From Clostridiales bacterium (GTDB taxonomy: Bacteria; Bacillota; Clostridia; Christensenellales; Aristaeellaceae), in NCBI GenBank assembly GCA_019419995.1, contig JAHZHZ010000005.1, forward strand, positions 5,274 to 69,273: 64,000 nucleotides of DNA. The letters run 5' to 3'. Made by a program: the position numbers and the translations under genes. A model generated the notes under the pieces. That model was not told the origin of the DNA. It was given only the letters and a program-made list of their open reading frames with translations, and made no database searches. Shown piece by piece: positions 26,261 to 34,327 of this stretch. Each line of letters opens with the position of its first letter. Position 1 is the first letter of the stretch.

Positions 26261-27028
26261 GTGTGGAAATATTTTGGGACGATGATTAATGTATTGACGG
26301 TGGTGATGGGAAGCCTGTTGGGGCAGCTGTTGCGTGGGCGCACGGCGCACATGGGGAAGATGAGTGCCAGCATTATGCTGCCGGAAGTTCTCATGCCCTG
26401 CCTGGGATTGTGTACGGTTTTTGCCGCTATTTCGGGGCTGGGGGGCGTGGAATCTGGTGCGCAGGCGATTGTAGTGGTGGCCTCCATGGTGTTGGGGGTG
26501 CTGTTGGGATATGCATTGCATTTGGATGCACGGATCAATGGGCTTGGCGAAGTGCTGGCGAGGCGTGCGGGAGGTTCGGATACTGCAGCTAACCCTGCTG
26601 CGGGGATTGTAACGGCCTGCCTGCTATTCTGCATCGGCTCCATGGCTATCCTGGGTTCTTTTGAGGGGGCACGCAATGGGCCGGACGCACTTGATCTGAA
26701 CTGTCACACCACGCTCCTGATTAAGTCTGTGTTGGACTTTGTGTCCGCCAGCTGCCTGGCTATGACCTACGGCCCCTCTGTAATGGTTTCGGCGGTGTTC
26801 GTGCTATGCTTTCAGGGCGGGCTCACGTTGCTGGCTTCGGGCATTCAGCCCTTTCTGGAGCGGATCCATGCACTTCCCATGGTGAATTGTGTGGGATCTT
26901 TGATTTTGCTGACCATCGCCATGAATCTGATGGGCATCCGGAAGTGGGAAACGGCAAATTATTTGCCGGCTATTGTGTTGCCCATTGGAATTTGCTGGCT
27001 GCTCAGCTTGTTCGGGATTCAGTTGTAA
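26261..27028 (+). CDS. DUF554-family membrane protein
   Basis: A 255-residue polytopic membrane protein of the DUF554 (YdfK/YqgA) family, function unknown. The N-terminal WKYFGTMINVLTVVMGSLLG is the family opening, which supports the GTG start at 26261. Several hydrophobic helices follow, with ASMVLGVLLGYAL, CFIGSMAILGSFEGA-like and SVMVSAVFVLCFQG segments. It is divergent from purE with about 230 bp between, so the two may have adjacent promoters, but no functional link to purines is implied. Confidence 0.82.
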   Translation: MWKYFGTMINVLTVVMGSLLGQLLRGRTAHMGKMSASIMLPEVLMPCLGLCTVFAAISGLGGVESGAQAIVVVASMVLGVLLGYALHLDARINGLGEVLARRAGGSDTAANPAAGIVTACLLFCIGSMAILGSFEGARNGPDALDLNCHTTLLIKSVLDFVSASCLAMTYGPSVMVSAVFVLCFQGGLTLLASGIQPFLERIHALPMVNCVGSLILLTIAMNLMGIRKWETANYLPAIVLPIGICWLLSLFGIQL

Positions 27029-27045
27029 GCTGGTTTAAAGGCTAT

Positions 27046-27080
27046 AAGGGCGGGTGCTTCGAAGAAGTACCCGCCCTTGT
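27046..27080. terminator. Terminator hairpin between convergent DUF554 and M20 genes
   Basis: AAGGGCGGGTGCTTC (27046-27060) pairs with GAAGTACCCGCCCTT (27064-27078), with one G-T pair, around a 3-nt loop. Flanking T-runs are weak on both strands. Confidence 0.65.
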
Positions 27081-27155
27081 ACATTGGAAAATATAAGGCT
27101 AGAGAGATTTACAACGTCTATGTGTACCATAAAATCCTTCCACATCTTTTTAAAG

Positions 27156-28262
27156 TTATGAGGGGGAAACGCCACCAAAGCGAAGAGCGAGCTGTTCCAG
27201 AAAGTCAACGCCCACCTCCAGTGCACCTTCGTCAAAATTGAAGTTGTCCGCTTGCAACGGAGGACATGGGCCTGCACCCAGAAGGAAAAACTGTCCGGGC
27301 AGATGACGCTGGTACCAAGAGAAGTCCTCCGTTACCATTACCGGATGTGTCAATTCCTCAAAAGGTATGCCGGTGGCCCGAATTTTGCGGTAGAGTTCCG
27401 GGGGGTTAATGACGGCGGGGTAGCCCATGCTGGTTTCTATCCGAATCCGGCAACCACTCTGGGCAGAAATATCGTCCGCAGCCCGACTCAGCGCGTCCAG
27501 AATTCCAAAGAAAACCTCATCCTGAAATGCCCGCAGGGTACCCTCCATGCGGGTATGGTCGCTGACTACGTTGCATTGACAGCCGCTCTCCATGCGGCCG
27601 AAGTGCATTAGACGGTACATTTCTGGCGGCCAGGTGCTTTCGGCTTCCAGGGCCCGATGATAGAACTCAAAGCCTGCCGCCAGCGCGTCTAATCCCTCTT
27701 CGGCCCTGGCAACGCTCACGGATCGGCCGGTGATTTCTACGCTGACCTCGCAGGATCGGCTCATCATTTCATTTTCCCTGCTGGCAATAACCCCCAATGG
27801 TAGATCCGGCCACAGGTGCAGACCGAAAATGGCCTCTGTGTGGTGAGTTTCAAACACACCGCTTTTGCAAATGTCTCGGGCGCCGCCAGTAGTTTCCTCT
27901 GCGGGTTGAAAGATCAGGAGGATGTTTCGATCGGTTTGTATTCTGTCCATGCGCCGGGCCAGCTCCAGCAGCATAGCCATGTGTCCGTCATGTCCACAGG
28001 AATGCATCTGCCCAGGAATCGTTGAAGAAAAGGGCAGGAAGCTGCGCTCGTGAACGGGCAACCCATCAGCGCCGCTGCGAAAAGCCACGCTCTGATCGCA
28101 GCCATTGTCAAAGAAGGCGCAGAGAGAATTGGGGATGGGTGAGAACAGGCGGCAGCGCAGTCCCTTCAGTGCATCTCGAAGATAGGACATAGTGCGATCC
28201 AAATCCCGGTCCAGTTCCGGAATGCGATGCAGCGCTCTGCGATCTTCTATAATGGGTTTCAT
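27156..28262 (-). CDS. M20D-family amidohydrolase/carboxypeptidase homologue with substituted active-site residues
   Basis: A 368-residue homologue of aminoacylase/hippurate hydrolase-type M20 enzymes. It retains MHSCGHDGHMA, QPAEETTGGA, a His in IFGLHLWPDLP and EDFSWYQRHLPGQF. Two usual features are missing. The dimerisation-domain GGHxAMPH motif is replaced by GRSVSVARAEEG, and the C-terminal LHxP His, normally a metal ligand, reads LQAD. So the fold is clear but hydrolase activity is doubtful, or its substrate is unusual. Good RBS (GGGGGG before ATCCTCC-like spacing) and its own promoter. Confidence 0.82.
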   Translation of the reverse strand: MKPIIEDRRALHRIPELDRDLDRTMSYLRDALKGLRCRLFSPIPNSLCAFFDNGCDQSVAFRSGADGLPVHERSFLPFSSTIPGQMHSCGHDGHMAMLLELARRMDRIQTDRNILLIFQPAEETTGGARDICKSGVFETHHTEAIFGLHLWPDLPLGVIASRENEMMSRSCEVSVEITGRSVSVARAEEGLDALAAGFEFYHRALEAESTWPPEMYRLMHFGRMESGCQCNVVSDHTRMEGTLRAFQDEVFFGILDALSRAADDISAQSGCRIRIETSMGYPAVINPPELYRKIRATGIPFEELTHPVMVTEDFSWYQRHLPGQFFLLGAGPCPPLQADNFNFDEGALEVGVDFLEQLALRFGGVSPS

Positions 28263-28285
28263 GGAGCATCCCCCCCTATATAGCT

Positions 28286-28314
28286 ATTTTAAAATTAGCA
28301 ATGAGGAATGTCAA
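28286..28314 (-). promoter_or_regulatory. Sigma-A-type promoter of the M20 homologue
   Basis: On the minus strand TTGACA (28314-28309), 17 bp, TAAAAT (28291-28286), about 24 bp before the start codon, implying a short leader. Confidence 0.75.
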
Positions 28315-28384
28315 TGCGCCTTTAAAAATCTACACAAATTTTCAGTATGGAAGGATGCGCAGCAATGAATAATTCATGAGCTTT

Positions 28385-28987
28385 TCATAGCTTTGCTTTC
28401 TTGCGGTAGAACCATAGGGAAAGGAAGAAAGAGGCCGTGTTGAGCAGCGCGGCCAGTAAAAATGCAGCCAGCGCCCAGGGGTAGCCTTCCATGCGTCCAC
28501 CTATCATTTCTCCCAGTGCTGCGATGCCAATGGCGCCCAGTACGATGACAGCCATGGAAAACATCCGGCCCCGTTCTACGCCGAAGCGGAAGATTAGGGG
28601 AAGAACCACGGCGATCAGCAGCAGCGCCATTGCGGCGGCCATGGGAAGGAGTCGTAGCGACTGAACCGGAGCTGTGCTTCCAGCAATGAATTTTGTTCCG
28701 ATTCCAGCGATCAAGGAGAGGAGCAGTGCAGCCAATACGCCTACCCAGCCAATAATATACTTGCATAGTACCAGCTGACCATCTGTATAGGGTAGCATGG
28801 CTGCCAGACGGGGCCATTTGGCCTGTTCGTCGTATGCCATGGCGGAAAAGGGCAGCATGGCTGCATAAACCAGCGCAAAGCTGGACAGTGAACCTATCGG
28901 CAGGAGCGCAAAGACCAGTACCAATAGCAGGTAGAAGCGCATCTGCTTGACCAAAGTGAGCGCATCTTTGTAAATCAGACCTTTCAC
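28385..28987 (-). CDS. ABC-2-type transporter membrane protein of a YtrA-controlled module
   Basis: A 200-residue integral membrane protein with about five or six hydrophobic segments (FYLLLVLVFALLPIGSLSSF, VGVLAALLLSLIAGIG, ALLLIAVVLPLIFRF) and a short N-terminal MKGLIYKDALTLVKQ. It resembles ABC-2 membrane subunits (PF13346-like) that pair with a separate ATPase. It starts with GTG overlapping the stop of the ATPase gene by 4 nt. Substrate is unknown; such GntR-ABC modules in Firmicutes often answer to cell-envelope stress or peptide antibiotics. Confidence 0.8.
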   Translation of the reverse strand: MKGLIYKDALTLVKQMRFYLLLVLVFALLPIGSLSSFALVYAAMLPFSAMAYDEQAKWPRLAAMLPYTDGQLVLCKYIIGWVGVLAALLLSLIAGIGTKFIAGSTAPVQSLRLLPMAAAMALLLIAVVLPLIFRFGVERGRMFSMAVIVLGAIGIAALGEMIGGRMEGYPWALAAFLLAALLNTASFFLSLWFYRKKAKL

Positions 28988-29838
28988 TTCTTTTCCACTC
29001 CCTTTGCAAAAAACAATATAATTTCTTCCAACGTGGTATGTTCCGAGGGAAATGCGCGGTTAACCTGTCCGCGCCGCACCAGTGCTTCCACGTTATAGGC
29101 ATTTTCCCGCATACCTACTACTGCCTGAGAAGGAATTGATTCAAATTCCTCCCGGCTGAGGCGAAGCAGTGCATAGTCCTCCATGAGGCGATCCTTTTCT
29201 TCACAGAACATCAGATGGCCTTGGTGGATAAAGGCGATATTATCGCAGATTTTTTCCAAATCGCTGGTAATGTGGGAAGAGATAAGGATGCTGTGTTCCT
29301 CGCTTCGAGTGTATTCGTTGAGTATATCCAGCAATTCCTCCCTGGCCATGGGGTCCAATCCCCCAGTTGGCTCATCTAAAATCAGTAGCTTTGCATCGTG
29401 AGACAGGGCCACTGCAATTGCCAGCTTCATGCGCATGCCTCTGGAATAATCCCTGAATGGCTTTTGCTTCGGAAGATCAAAGCGGCGAAGATACCCCTCG
29501 TATTCCTGTGCGTCCCAATGAATGTAGCAGCTTCGCATCATGCGACTCACTTGCTCTGCGTTCATGATTGAGGGAAAGTGTGCTTCATCGAGCACTACAC
29601 CGATATCCTGCTTGACTCGATCAAACTCTCGGCGGACCGGGTCGCATCCAAGTACTTTTGCGTTGCCTCCGTCTCTGGAAACAGCGTTTGTCAATAGATT
29701 GATTACGGTGCTCTTGCCTGCCCCATTTTCGCCCACAAGACCCAATATGGTGCCCTTTGGTAGATCAAAACTGAGAGGACTGAGTTCAAATCCAGGATAA
29801 GTTTTGCGTAAATCCCGTGCTTCGATAGCATTGATCAT
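28984..29838 (-). CDS. ABC transporter ATP-binding protein (YtrB-like)
   Basis: A 284-residue ATPase. Walker A is GLVGENGAGKST, the signature is degenerate (DYSRGMRMKLAIAVALSHD), Walker B is LLILDEPTGGLDP, and the switch is ISSHITSDLEKICD. Its C-terminal extension follows residue 210. It is overlapped by the GntR gene upstream and the membrane-protein gene downstream, forming a three-gene operon. Confidence 0.9.
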   Translation of the reverse strand: MINAIEARDLRKTYPGFELSPLSFDLPKGTILGLVGENGAGKSTVINLLTNAVSRDGGNAKVLGCDPVRREFDRVKQDIGVVLDEAHFPSIMNAEQVSRMMRSCYIHWDAQEYEGYLRRFDLPKQKPFRDYSRGMRMKLAIAVALSHDAKLLILDEPTGGLDPMAREELLDILNEYTRSEEHSILISSHITSDLEKICDNIAFIHQGHLMFCEEKDRLMEDYALLRLSREEFESIPSQAVVGMRENAYNVEALVRRGQVNRAFPSEHTTLEEIILFFAKGVEKK

Positions 29839-30218
29839 AAATTTTCCTCCTCTCCATCCAACATGCGAAGTATTTCAATTAATTCCCGCGTTTCAATACC
29901 ACATGCGCGGGCCTCCCGAAGTATTTGCTCCATCTGGTCCTCAATGCGCCGCAGACAGGATTCGCGAACGATTTCCCGATCCTTGGGGGCAACGTAGAAA
30001 CCTTTTCCTGCAACGCTGTTCACATAACCGTCCCGCTCCAGTTCCTCGTAGGCTCGCTTGGTAGTGATTACGCTGATGCGCAGATCCTTGGCCAAATTGC
30101 GGATGGAGGGGAGAAGTTCCCCCTCGGCCAGTGCTCCCGATAATATGGATTGTCGGATCTGTTGACTTACTTGCTCATAAATGGGACGAGGATCTGCATT
30201 ACTGATGCGTATATCCAT
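29835..30218 (-). CDS. GntR-family regulator, YtrA subfamily
   Basis: A 127-residue regulator. The winged helix-turn-helix (PIYEQVSQQIRQSILSG, LLPSIRNLAKDLRISVITTKRAYEELERDGYV) is followed by only a short helical dimerisation tail, the mark of the YtrA subfamily. The ATG at 30218 with AGGTG upstream is preferred over an upstream in-frame start at 30233. It heads the ABC operon and its promoter contains a candidate palindromic operator, so it is probably an autorepressor. Confidence 0.88.
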   Translation of the reverse strand: MDIRISNADPRPIYEQVSQQIRQSILSGALAEGELLPSIRNLAKDLRISVITTKRAYEELERDGYVNSVAGKGFYVAPKDREIVRESCLRRIEDQMEQILREARACGIETRELIEILRMLDGEEENL

Positions 30219-30238
30219 GGCAGTACACCTCAATAATC

Positions 30239-30291
30239 ATACTGTATATATTCAGTATCTACAGTATACTCAGATAAAGCAGATTTGTCAA
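30239..30291 (-). promoter_or_regulatory. Promoter and candidate YtrA-type operator
   Basis: On the minus strand TTGACA (30291-30286) and TATACT (30268-30263) have 17-bp spacing. The inverted repeat ATACTG (30239-30244)/CAGTAT (30253-30258), with a further ACAGTAT copy at 30261-30267, overlaps the -10 and start region. This is the position expected for repression by the GntR protein encoded immediately downstream. Confidence 0.72.
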
Positions 30292-30324
30292 TCATAAAAG
30301 AGAAAGAATTTCAGAAGAAGATAA

Positions 30325-30358
30325 AAAAGCCCGGGCGCACAGGGCGCCGCGGACTCTT
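30325..30358 (-). terminator. Terminator of the GH25-like/LysM gene
   Basis: Read on the minus strand, a GC-rich imperfect stem (CCGCGGCGC with GCGCCCGGG) is followed by TTTTTT, directly after the stop codon. Confidence 0.65.
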
Positions 30359-30369
30359 GAAATTGCTTC

Positions 30370-31380
30370 TCAGACGGGGTTCTGACTGCATAGTCCCAAC
30401 TTGATGACCTGCCCAGGGAGGATCAGATCTGGATTGGGAATTTCGTTGATGGAAGCCAATTGCCGCCAATCAATGCCAAAACGTGTCCCGATGGCGGACA
30501 GCGTATCGCCACGCCTGATGGTATAGCTGTCGCAGCAGGGATAGGGCACTGTTTCCGCTACCCGGAGATATAGTTTCTGACCGGGGAAAATGCGGTTTGG
30601 ATCGGCAATTGCGTTGAGTTTTACAATGGAATCCACGCTGGTGTTGAACAGGCGTGCAATGCCTGTGAGAGTATCGCCCAGAACCACCGTGATGCAGATA
30701 AGCTTCAGAGTTTCAGGATCTGGTTGGCCGGGAATTACGATTTGTTTTGCCAACATGCCCGCAGTAAAGTGACTCAAAGGGGTTCCGCCCTCTCGGCAAC
30801 CGGGATCCAGAGATTTCTTGTATTGCCAGCCTACCCAACCTTTCCAGGGAGAATCTCCCGCCTGAGGGGCCTCCTGATGAGTTTCGTCGATGACCCATAG
30901 AGGAAATTGATCCGCGATACTCTTGTTCCACAACAGGCTGGCACTTTCCGCGTCGGTGTAGATGGCTGGTGAAATCCCTGTGACACTTTCTACCTCGGAG
31001 AGAAAAGCCCGGGCAATGCGGTTGGCGGTGTCAAAACTGAGTCCATTCAGGGTTTCAAACAACATGGCTGGGCGCAAGGCATAGGAATAGCCGTCGATGG
31101 CGTTGGAAAACAGTTGAGCCTGAGAGCGCGCTTCAGCTTCATTTTCTGCGACCAGATAGTGGTAAAAACCTAAGCGTAAACCGGCTTCCTGCACCCGTTG
31201 AGCTGCCTCGGGGAAATTGGGGTCTGTATAGCCGGAGCCAGCAGTGGCACGCAATACCACTGCTCCGATTCCTGCTTGCTTTGCCATGGAAAAATCGTAA
31301 CCCGAGGAAAATTCGTTGATCGTTAAACCATCAAACAGGATTTCGCCGGTAGAATCCAATGATTTGGCCAATTTTTTCAC
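30370..31380 (-). CDS. GH25-like domain plus two LysM repeats, probably spore or wall associated
   Basis: A 336-residue protein. Residues about 15-215 resemble a GH25 (lysozyme-like) barrel (GIGAVVLRATAGSGYTDPNF, GLRLGFYHYLVAENEAEA, SPAIYTDAES). Two LysM repeats follow, near 228-275 and 282-330 (VVLGDTLTGIARLF, TIRRGDTLSAIGTRF). Catalytic residues look lost: the DVS motif is TIN, the LDxE motif is MLFE, and the late Asp is absent. There is no signal peptide, as in some spore coat proteins that reach their site inside the mother cell. GTG start after AGGAAAGG. It lies divergent from spoIIID. Confidence 0.8.
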   Translation of the reverse strand: MKKLAKSLDSTGEILFDGLTINEFSSGYDFSMAKQAGIGAVVLRATAGSGYTDPNFPEAAQRVQEAGLRLGFYHYLVAENEAEARSQAQLFSNAIDGYSYALRPAMLFETLNGLSFDTANRIARAFLSEVESVTGISPAIYTDAESASLLWNKSIADQFPLWVIDETHQEAPQAGDSPWKGWVGWQYKKSLDPGCREGGTPLSHFTAGMLAKQIVIPGQPDPETLKLICITVVLGDTLTGIARLFNTSVDSIVKLNAIADPNRIFPGQKLYLRVAETVPYPCCDSYTIRRGDTLSAIGTRFGIDWRQLASINEIPNPDLILPGQVIKLGLCSQNPV

Positions 31381-31483
31381 ACCCTTTCCTGCGCCGATTC
31401 TATGCTGCTTGTTCGTTGTTTAGCACGGGCATGGCACGATAGCCGGCGGCATAGCCTGAAGCGAAGTGAGGGGAGATGAGCCA

Positions 31484-31762
31484 GTGAGGGAGGAAGTACG
31501 CCTGCGAGTGATGCAGGCAGCGGAACATATTTTGGAAACTGGTGCCACTGTACGTGCGTGTGCCGTCAAATTTGGAGTGAGTAAGACGACAATTCACAAG
31601 GATATGCGGGAGCGTCTGCCAGGAGTGGATGAGGAGTTGAGTAAACAGGTAGACGTAATTTTGAGGCGCAATTTGGAGGAGCGTCATCTTCGGGGAGGCG
31701 ACGCCACAAGGAAAAAATTCCTGGCCCGCAGAATGTGTGATGGGTCAGGTCGTTCCCACTGA
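31484..31762 (+). CDS. spoIIID: Sporulation transcription factor SpoIIID
   Basis: A 92-residue helix-turn-helix protein matching SpoIIID, which acts in the mother cell with sigma-E and before sigma-K. The core FGVSKTTIHKDMRERLP and RHLRGGDATRKKF segments align with the Bacillus protein. The GTG at 31484, 8 nt after GGGGAG, gives exactly the same distance from start to the TVR motif as in Bacillus; a GTG at 31466 would add six residues. This is the clearest evidence in the window for an endospore former. Confidence 0.93.
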   Translation: MREEVRLRVMQAAEHILETGATVRACAVKFGVSKTTIHKDMRERLPGVDEELSKQVDVILRRNLEERHLRGGDATRKKFLARRMCDGSGRSH

Positions 31763-31768
31763 AAAGGC

Positions 31769-31790
31769 GGCCTTTCCTAAGGGAAAGGCC
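31769..31790 (-). terminator. Hairpin between convergent spoIIID and SH3-protein genes
   Basis: GGCCTTTCC (31769-31777) pairs with GGAAAGGCC (31782-31790). On the minus strand a short T-run follows, so it probably ends the SH3-protein transcript. Confidence 0.5.
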
Positions 31791-31818
31791 ACCACAAGGT
31801 GTTCTCAGGTATATGATT

Positions 31819-33045
31819 TTATAGTTTGGCAGACAGGGCTTGCTGAATGGCAGCTTGGTGCTGAGGGCATACCTTGTTGCTGGCATGGGTACGGCTATTG
31901 GTGAAATGAATGCAATGATGGCCGTCAAAATTATTATTGCTGATGGAACCAGAACCGTGAGGCATACAGTTCATGGAAGCGGCGTAATTCACTCCATCTA
32001 TGGTGACGATAATGGCACGGCGGGTCCAGCTCCATTCGCCTACCGCAGCTTTCATGGCAGCGGTGTCGGCAGCGGTCAAAGGCTGTGTGTCGGCGTGGTT
32101 GGTACCGCCCTTACGCATTTCCTTCCAAGCGATGCCGGTAGCCACGTCGGTGATGGTGGCAGTGGTTCCCCGGGCAAAGATATCCTGTATTCCGCTGGTC
32201 CACCAGTCCATGGCTTTGGCAGTACCCTTTGCGGCCGTGGTGCTGGAATCACTTCCGCTGGCGCCATCGGGCACATCGTCGGAGATGGAAGGTTTATCTC
32301 CAATTTCATCTTCCGGATCGACGTCCGGGATGTTGGGTACGTCTACTTTATTTTCGGAGAGAGAACTCAACTGCATAAAGCCGTAGAAACCGTTGAGCCC
32401 TACCAGAGCCCAATCACCTCGGATAGCCCCCACAGCTAACCGCGTATTAACCGGCAGCGTAGCATTAACTTTGGAGGAGGCAGAAGGCTTTTTATAGACT
32501 TTTGCGCCTTCTGATGCGGTATAGGCGTACTGATCTTCCAAAAGAGTAATTTCTTCATTATCTTCTTCTGTATTGGCATCGGGCTTTTGAGGACTCAGAT
32601 CCTTCTTCTGTACGAACCCTTTGTAGTCTCCAATCCCTACATAGGCCCATTCTCCTGCCAAGGCATAAACGGTTACTTCCGTATTTTTAGGAAGCTTTCC
32701 ATATTTTTCTGTTTTTCCATATTCCCGATACATGGGCGTGGGCTCAACAACATAGCCCTTTATCTGCTGACAGTCCAAGACGGCTTCAACTTTATCTGAA
32801 GGAATGTAGGCGGTAATACCTGCCCGCTGAACTTTCAACCAATTGCCCTTTTCGTCGATTTTTTCCATGGTCGTGCCTGCTGGAACGCTTATGGAAGAAG
32901 AGGAGGTATCAGGGTAACGGTAGACCTTTGTCTTCGAAGTGGCCAACACTGTTTCTGCTATGGCGCTCTGAACAAAGGACATGGTCAAAACCATTGACAG
33001 CGTCAGGAAAGATAAAACCAATTTTTTCATTTGTTTCAAATTCAA
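31819..33045 (-). CDS. Secreted SH3-domain protein with a conserved His/Cys-rich C-terminal domain
   Basis: A 408-residue exported protein. The N-terminus is a signal peptide ending near SFVQSAIAETV. Three bacterial SH3-like repeats follow at about 32-85, 93-150 and 170-230 (KVYRYPDTSSSSISVPAGTT, YVGIGDYKGFVQKKDL, VYKKPSASSKVNATLPVNTR), then an acidic, Ser/Asp-rich linker. The C-terminal 140 residues contain DWWTSGIQDIFARGTTATIT, RRAIIVTIDGVNYAASMNCM and the cluster GHHCIHFTNSRTHASN ... CPQHQ. This domain recurs in clostridial wall proteins but I know no function; the His/Cys cluster suggests metal binding or catalysis. TTG start after AAAGGCGG. Confidence 0.78.
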   Translation of the reverse strand: MNLKQMKKLVLSFLTLSMVLTMSFVQSAIAETVLATSKTKVYRYPDTSSSSISVPAGTTMEKIDEKGNWLKVQRAGITAYIPSDKVEAVLDCQQIKGYVVEPTPMYREYGKTEKYGKLPKNTEVTVYALAGEWAYVGIGDYKGFVQKKDLSPQKPDANTEEDNEEITLLEDQYAYTASEGAKVYKKPSASSKVNATLPVNTRLAVGAIRGDWALVGLNGFYGFMQLSSLSENKVDVPNIPDVDPEDEIGDKPSISDDVPDGASGSDSSTTAAKGTAKAMDWWTSGIQDIFARGTTATITDVATGIAWKEMRKGGTNHADTQPLTAADTAAMKAAVGEWSWTRRAIIVTIDGVNYAASMNCMPHGSGSISNNNFDGHHCIHFTNSRTHASNKVCPQHQAAIQQALSAKL

Positions 33046-33088
33046 ATTCGTTCCGCCTTTCGGATGTGATTCAAGTCCAACGCTGACT

Positions 33089-33117
33089 ATTATATTACAA
33101 AATCATTTCAAAATCAA
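33089..33117 (-). promoter_or_regulatory. Sigma-A-type promoter of the SH3 protein gene
   Basis: On the minus strand TTGATT (33117-33112), 17 bp, TATAAT (33094-33089), about 44 bp before the start codon. Confidence 0.7.
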
Positions 33118-33212
33118 GATTATACGTCATAATTTATTCAATTTATTTCAAAATTTAATTAGCTGTGCATGCGAGCCGCCAGGAGCCTAAGACAAAGGGC
33201 ATGAATCTTCGC

Positions 33213-33239
33213 ACCACTTTTGAGGAAGGGCATAGAATG
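33213..33239 (+). promoter_or_regulatory. Possible sigma-K-like promoter before the Cys-rich gene
   Basis: AC (33213-33214), 16 bp, CATAGAATG (33231-33239) resembles the late mother-cell pattern AC-N16-CATANNNTA with one mismatch. A perfect hairpin ACTGTGGG/CCCACAGT (33241-33262) follows in the leader. No sigma-A promoter was found. Support is weak and rests on the pattern plus the coat-like nature of the product. Confidence 0.3.
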
Positions 33240-33283
33240 CACTGTGGGTTGCAGCCCACAGTTCAAGCCAAGGAGGAATGATC

Positions 33284-34291
33284 ATGTCTTTCTACAGCTA
33301 TAAGAATGCCAACAGCGAAGCCTGCCCGGGTGACGTGGGGAGCAACGTGCTCAACGGTCTGAATAAGCGGGTATGCATACAGGTGAAGAACGTGTACGAC
33401 AGCTGCCTGTCTCAGCAGCAGTTGGATGATGAAGAAGTTACCATTGAAAACATTGTCCCGGTATTGCCTGCCAATAATTGTCGACCCACAAACACAGCCG
33501 GGTGCCGCTGCAATTGCGTGGATAACCAGTGCACCTGCTCTTGTTCCAGTTGTAATACGCCTCTGAGCCATGCTGAAGCGGTGGAAAATGCGGAGAATTC
33601 AGGCTGCCCGCTGCCGCAACCTTGTGGTGCATGGACATTTGAGAGCTGCCGTAGTTCGACCACGGCAGGTACAATTTCCAATTTGAGTATCGAACGCATG
33701 TGTGACCGACCCCAGTATGCCCGTGTGAAGTGCACCGTAGATGTACCGGTGGATGTGCTATTCATTGATCAACGCTGCCAGGAGTGGATGGGGCAAGCAC
33801 ACATCTGTGTGGATAAAGACGTACTGCTTTGCATCCCTGAGGATTCTGTAATTCCCTTTACCTTGGAGAGTTTGGTGAGCGCAATTTGTGTTTCAGGAAC
33901 CTACATCGGCAATTGTTGCTTTGAAATTACGGTATGCGTTACCGTGGTATTGAAGGTGCTGGCTGAAGTAGACATCATGGTACCTACATATGGTTTCTGC
34001 GATATTCCCCCGGCAGAAGAATTCGCTGAGAATGTTTGCGATGAATTCTTTAGTTTGCCGTTATTTCCCCAGTCATCCTGCGCCTTTGAAAATTTGTGCG
34101 GGAATAATGCCTCTGGCAGTTCAGGGACGGTGAACATGGCGACGGGCGGAAGCTGTGCTTGTGGGAGTGTAAGCTCTAGTAGGGGATGTTGCAATACGGC
34201 TAGTACCTGTTCCAATTGCGGGACCACTTGCATGTCTGGTACCGGCTCACTCTGCCCGCGCTGCGGTTGCACTATGACTGGCATCAGTTGA
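33284..34291 (+). CDS. Cysteine-rich protein, possibly a spore coat or exosporium component
   Basis: A 335-residue protein with about 37 cysteines. The N-terminal part contains a dense CRCNCVDNQCTCSCSSC cluster. A central beta-rich segment (YARVKCTVDVPVDVLFID ... CFEITVCVTVVLKVLAEVDI) looks like a folded domain, and the Cys/Ser/Gly-rich tail ends SLCPRCGCTMTGIS. No signal peptide is visible. Start chosen at 33284, 7 nt after AGGAGG; an ATG at 33278 is too close to that site. Such composition is common in clostridial spore coat proteins, and spoIIID is 1.5 kb away, but the assignment is inference. Confidence 0.7.
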   Translation: MSFYSYKNANSEACPGDVGSNVLNGLNKRVCIQVKNVYDSCLSQQQLDDEEVTIENIVPVLPANNCRPTNTAGCRCNCVDNQCTCSCSSCNTPLSHAEAVENAENSGCPLPQPCGAWTFESCRSSTTAGTISNLSIERMCDRPQYARVKCTVDVPVDVLFIDQRCQEWMGQAHICVDKDVLLCIPEDSVIPFTLESLVSAICVSGTYIGNCCFEITVCVTVVLKVLAEVDIMVPTYGFCDIPPAEEFAENVCDEFFSLPLFPQSSCAFENLCGNNASGSSGTVNMATGGSCACGSVSSSRGCCNTASTCSNCGTTCMSGTGSLCPRCGCTMTGIS

Positions 34292-34327
34292 TCCAAGTAT
34301 TGGCAGTTTAAGCTGTCCAAACAAAAG

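Noticed and set aside
30239..30267. TACTGTA-type repeats as a LexA or SOS box
   Set aside because: They overlap the promoter of the GntR gene and form the inverted repeat expected for a YtrA-type operator; no SOS gene is nearby.
31397..31404. CATAGAAT on the minus strand as a sporulation -10 for the GH25-LysM gene
   Set aside because: The predicted transcription start would fall inside the ribosome-binding site, and no -35 partner is found.
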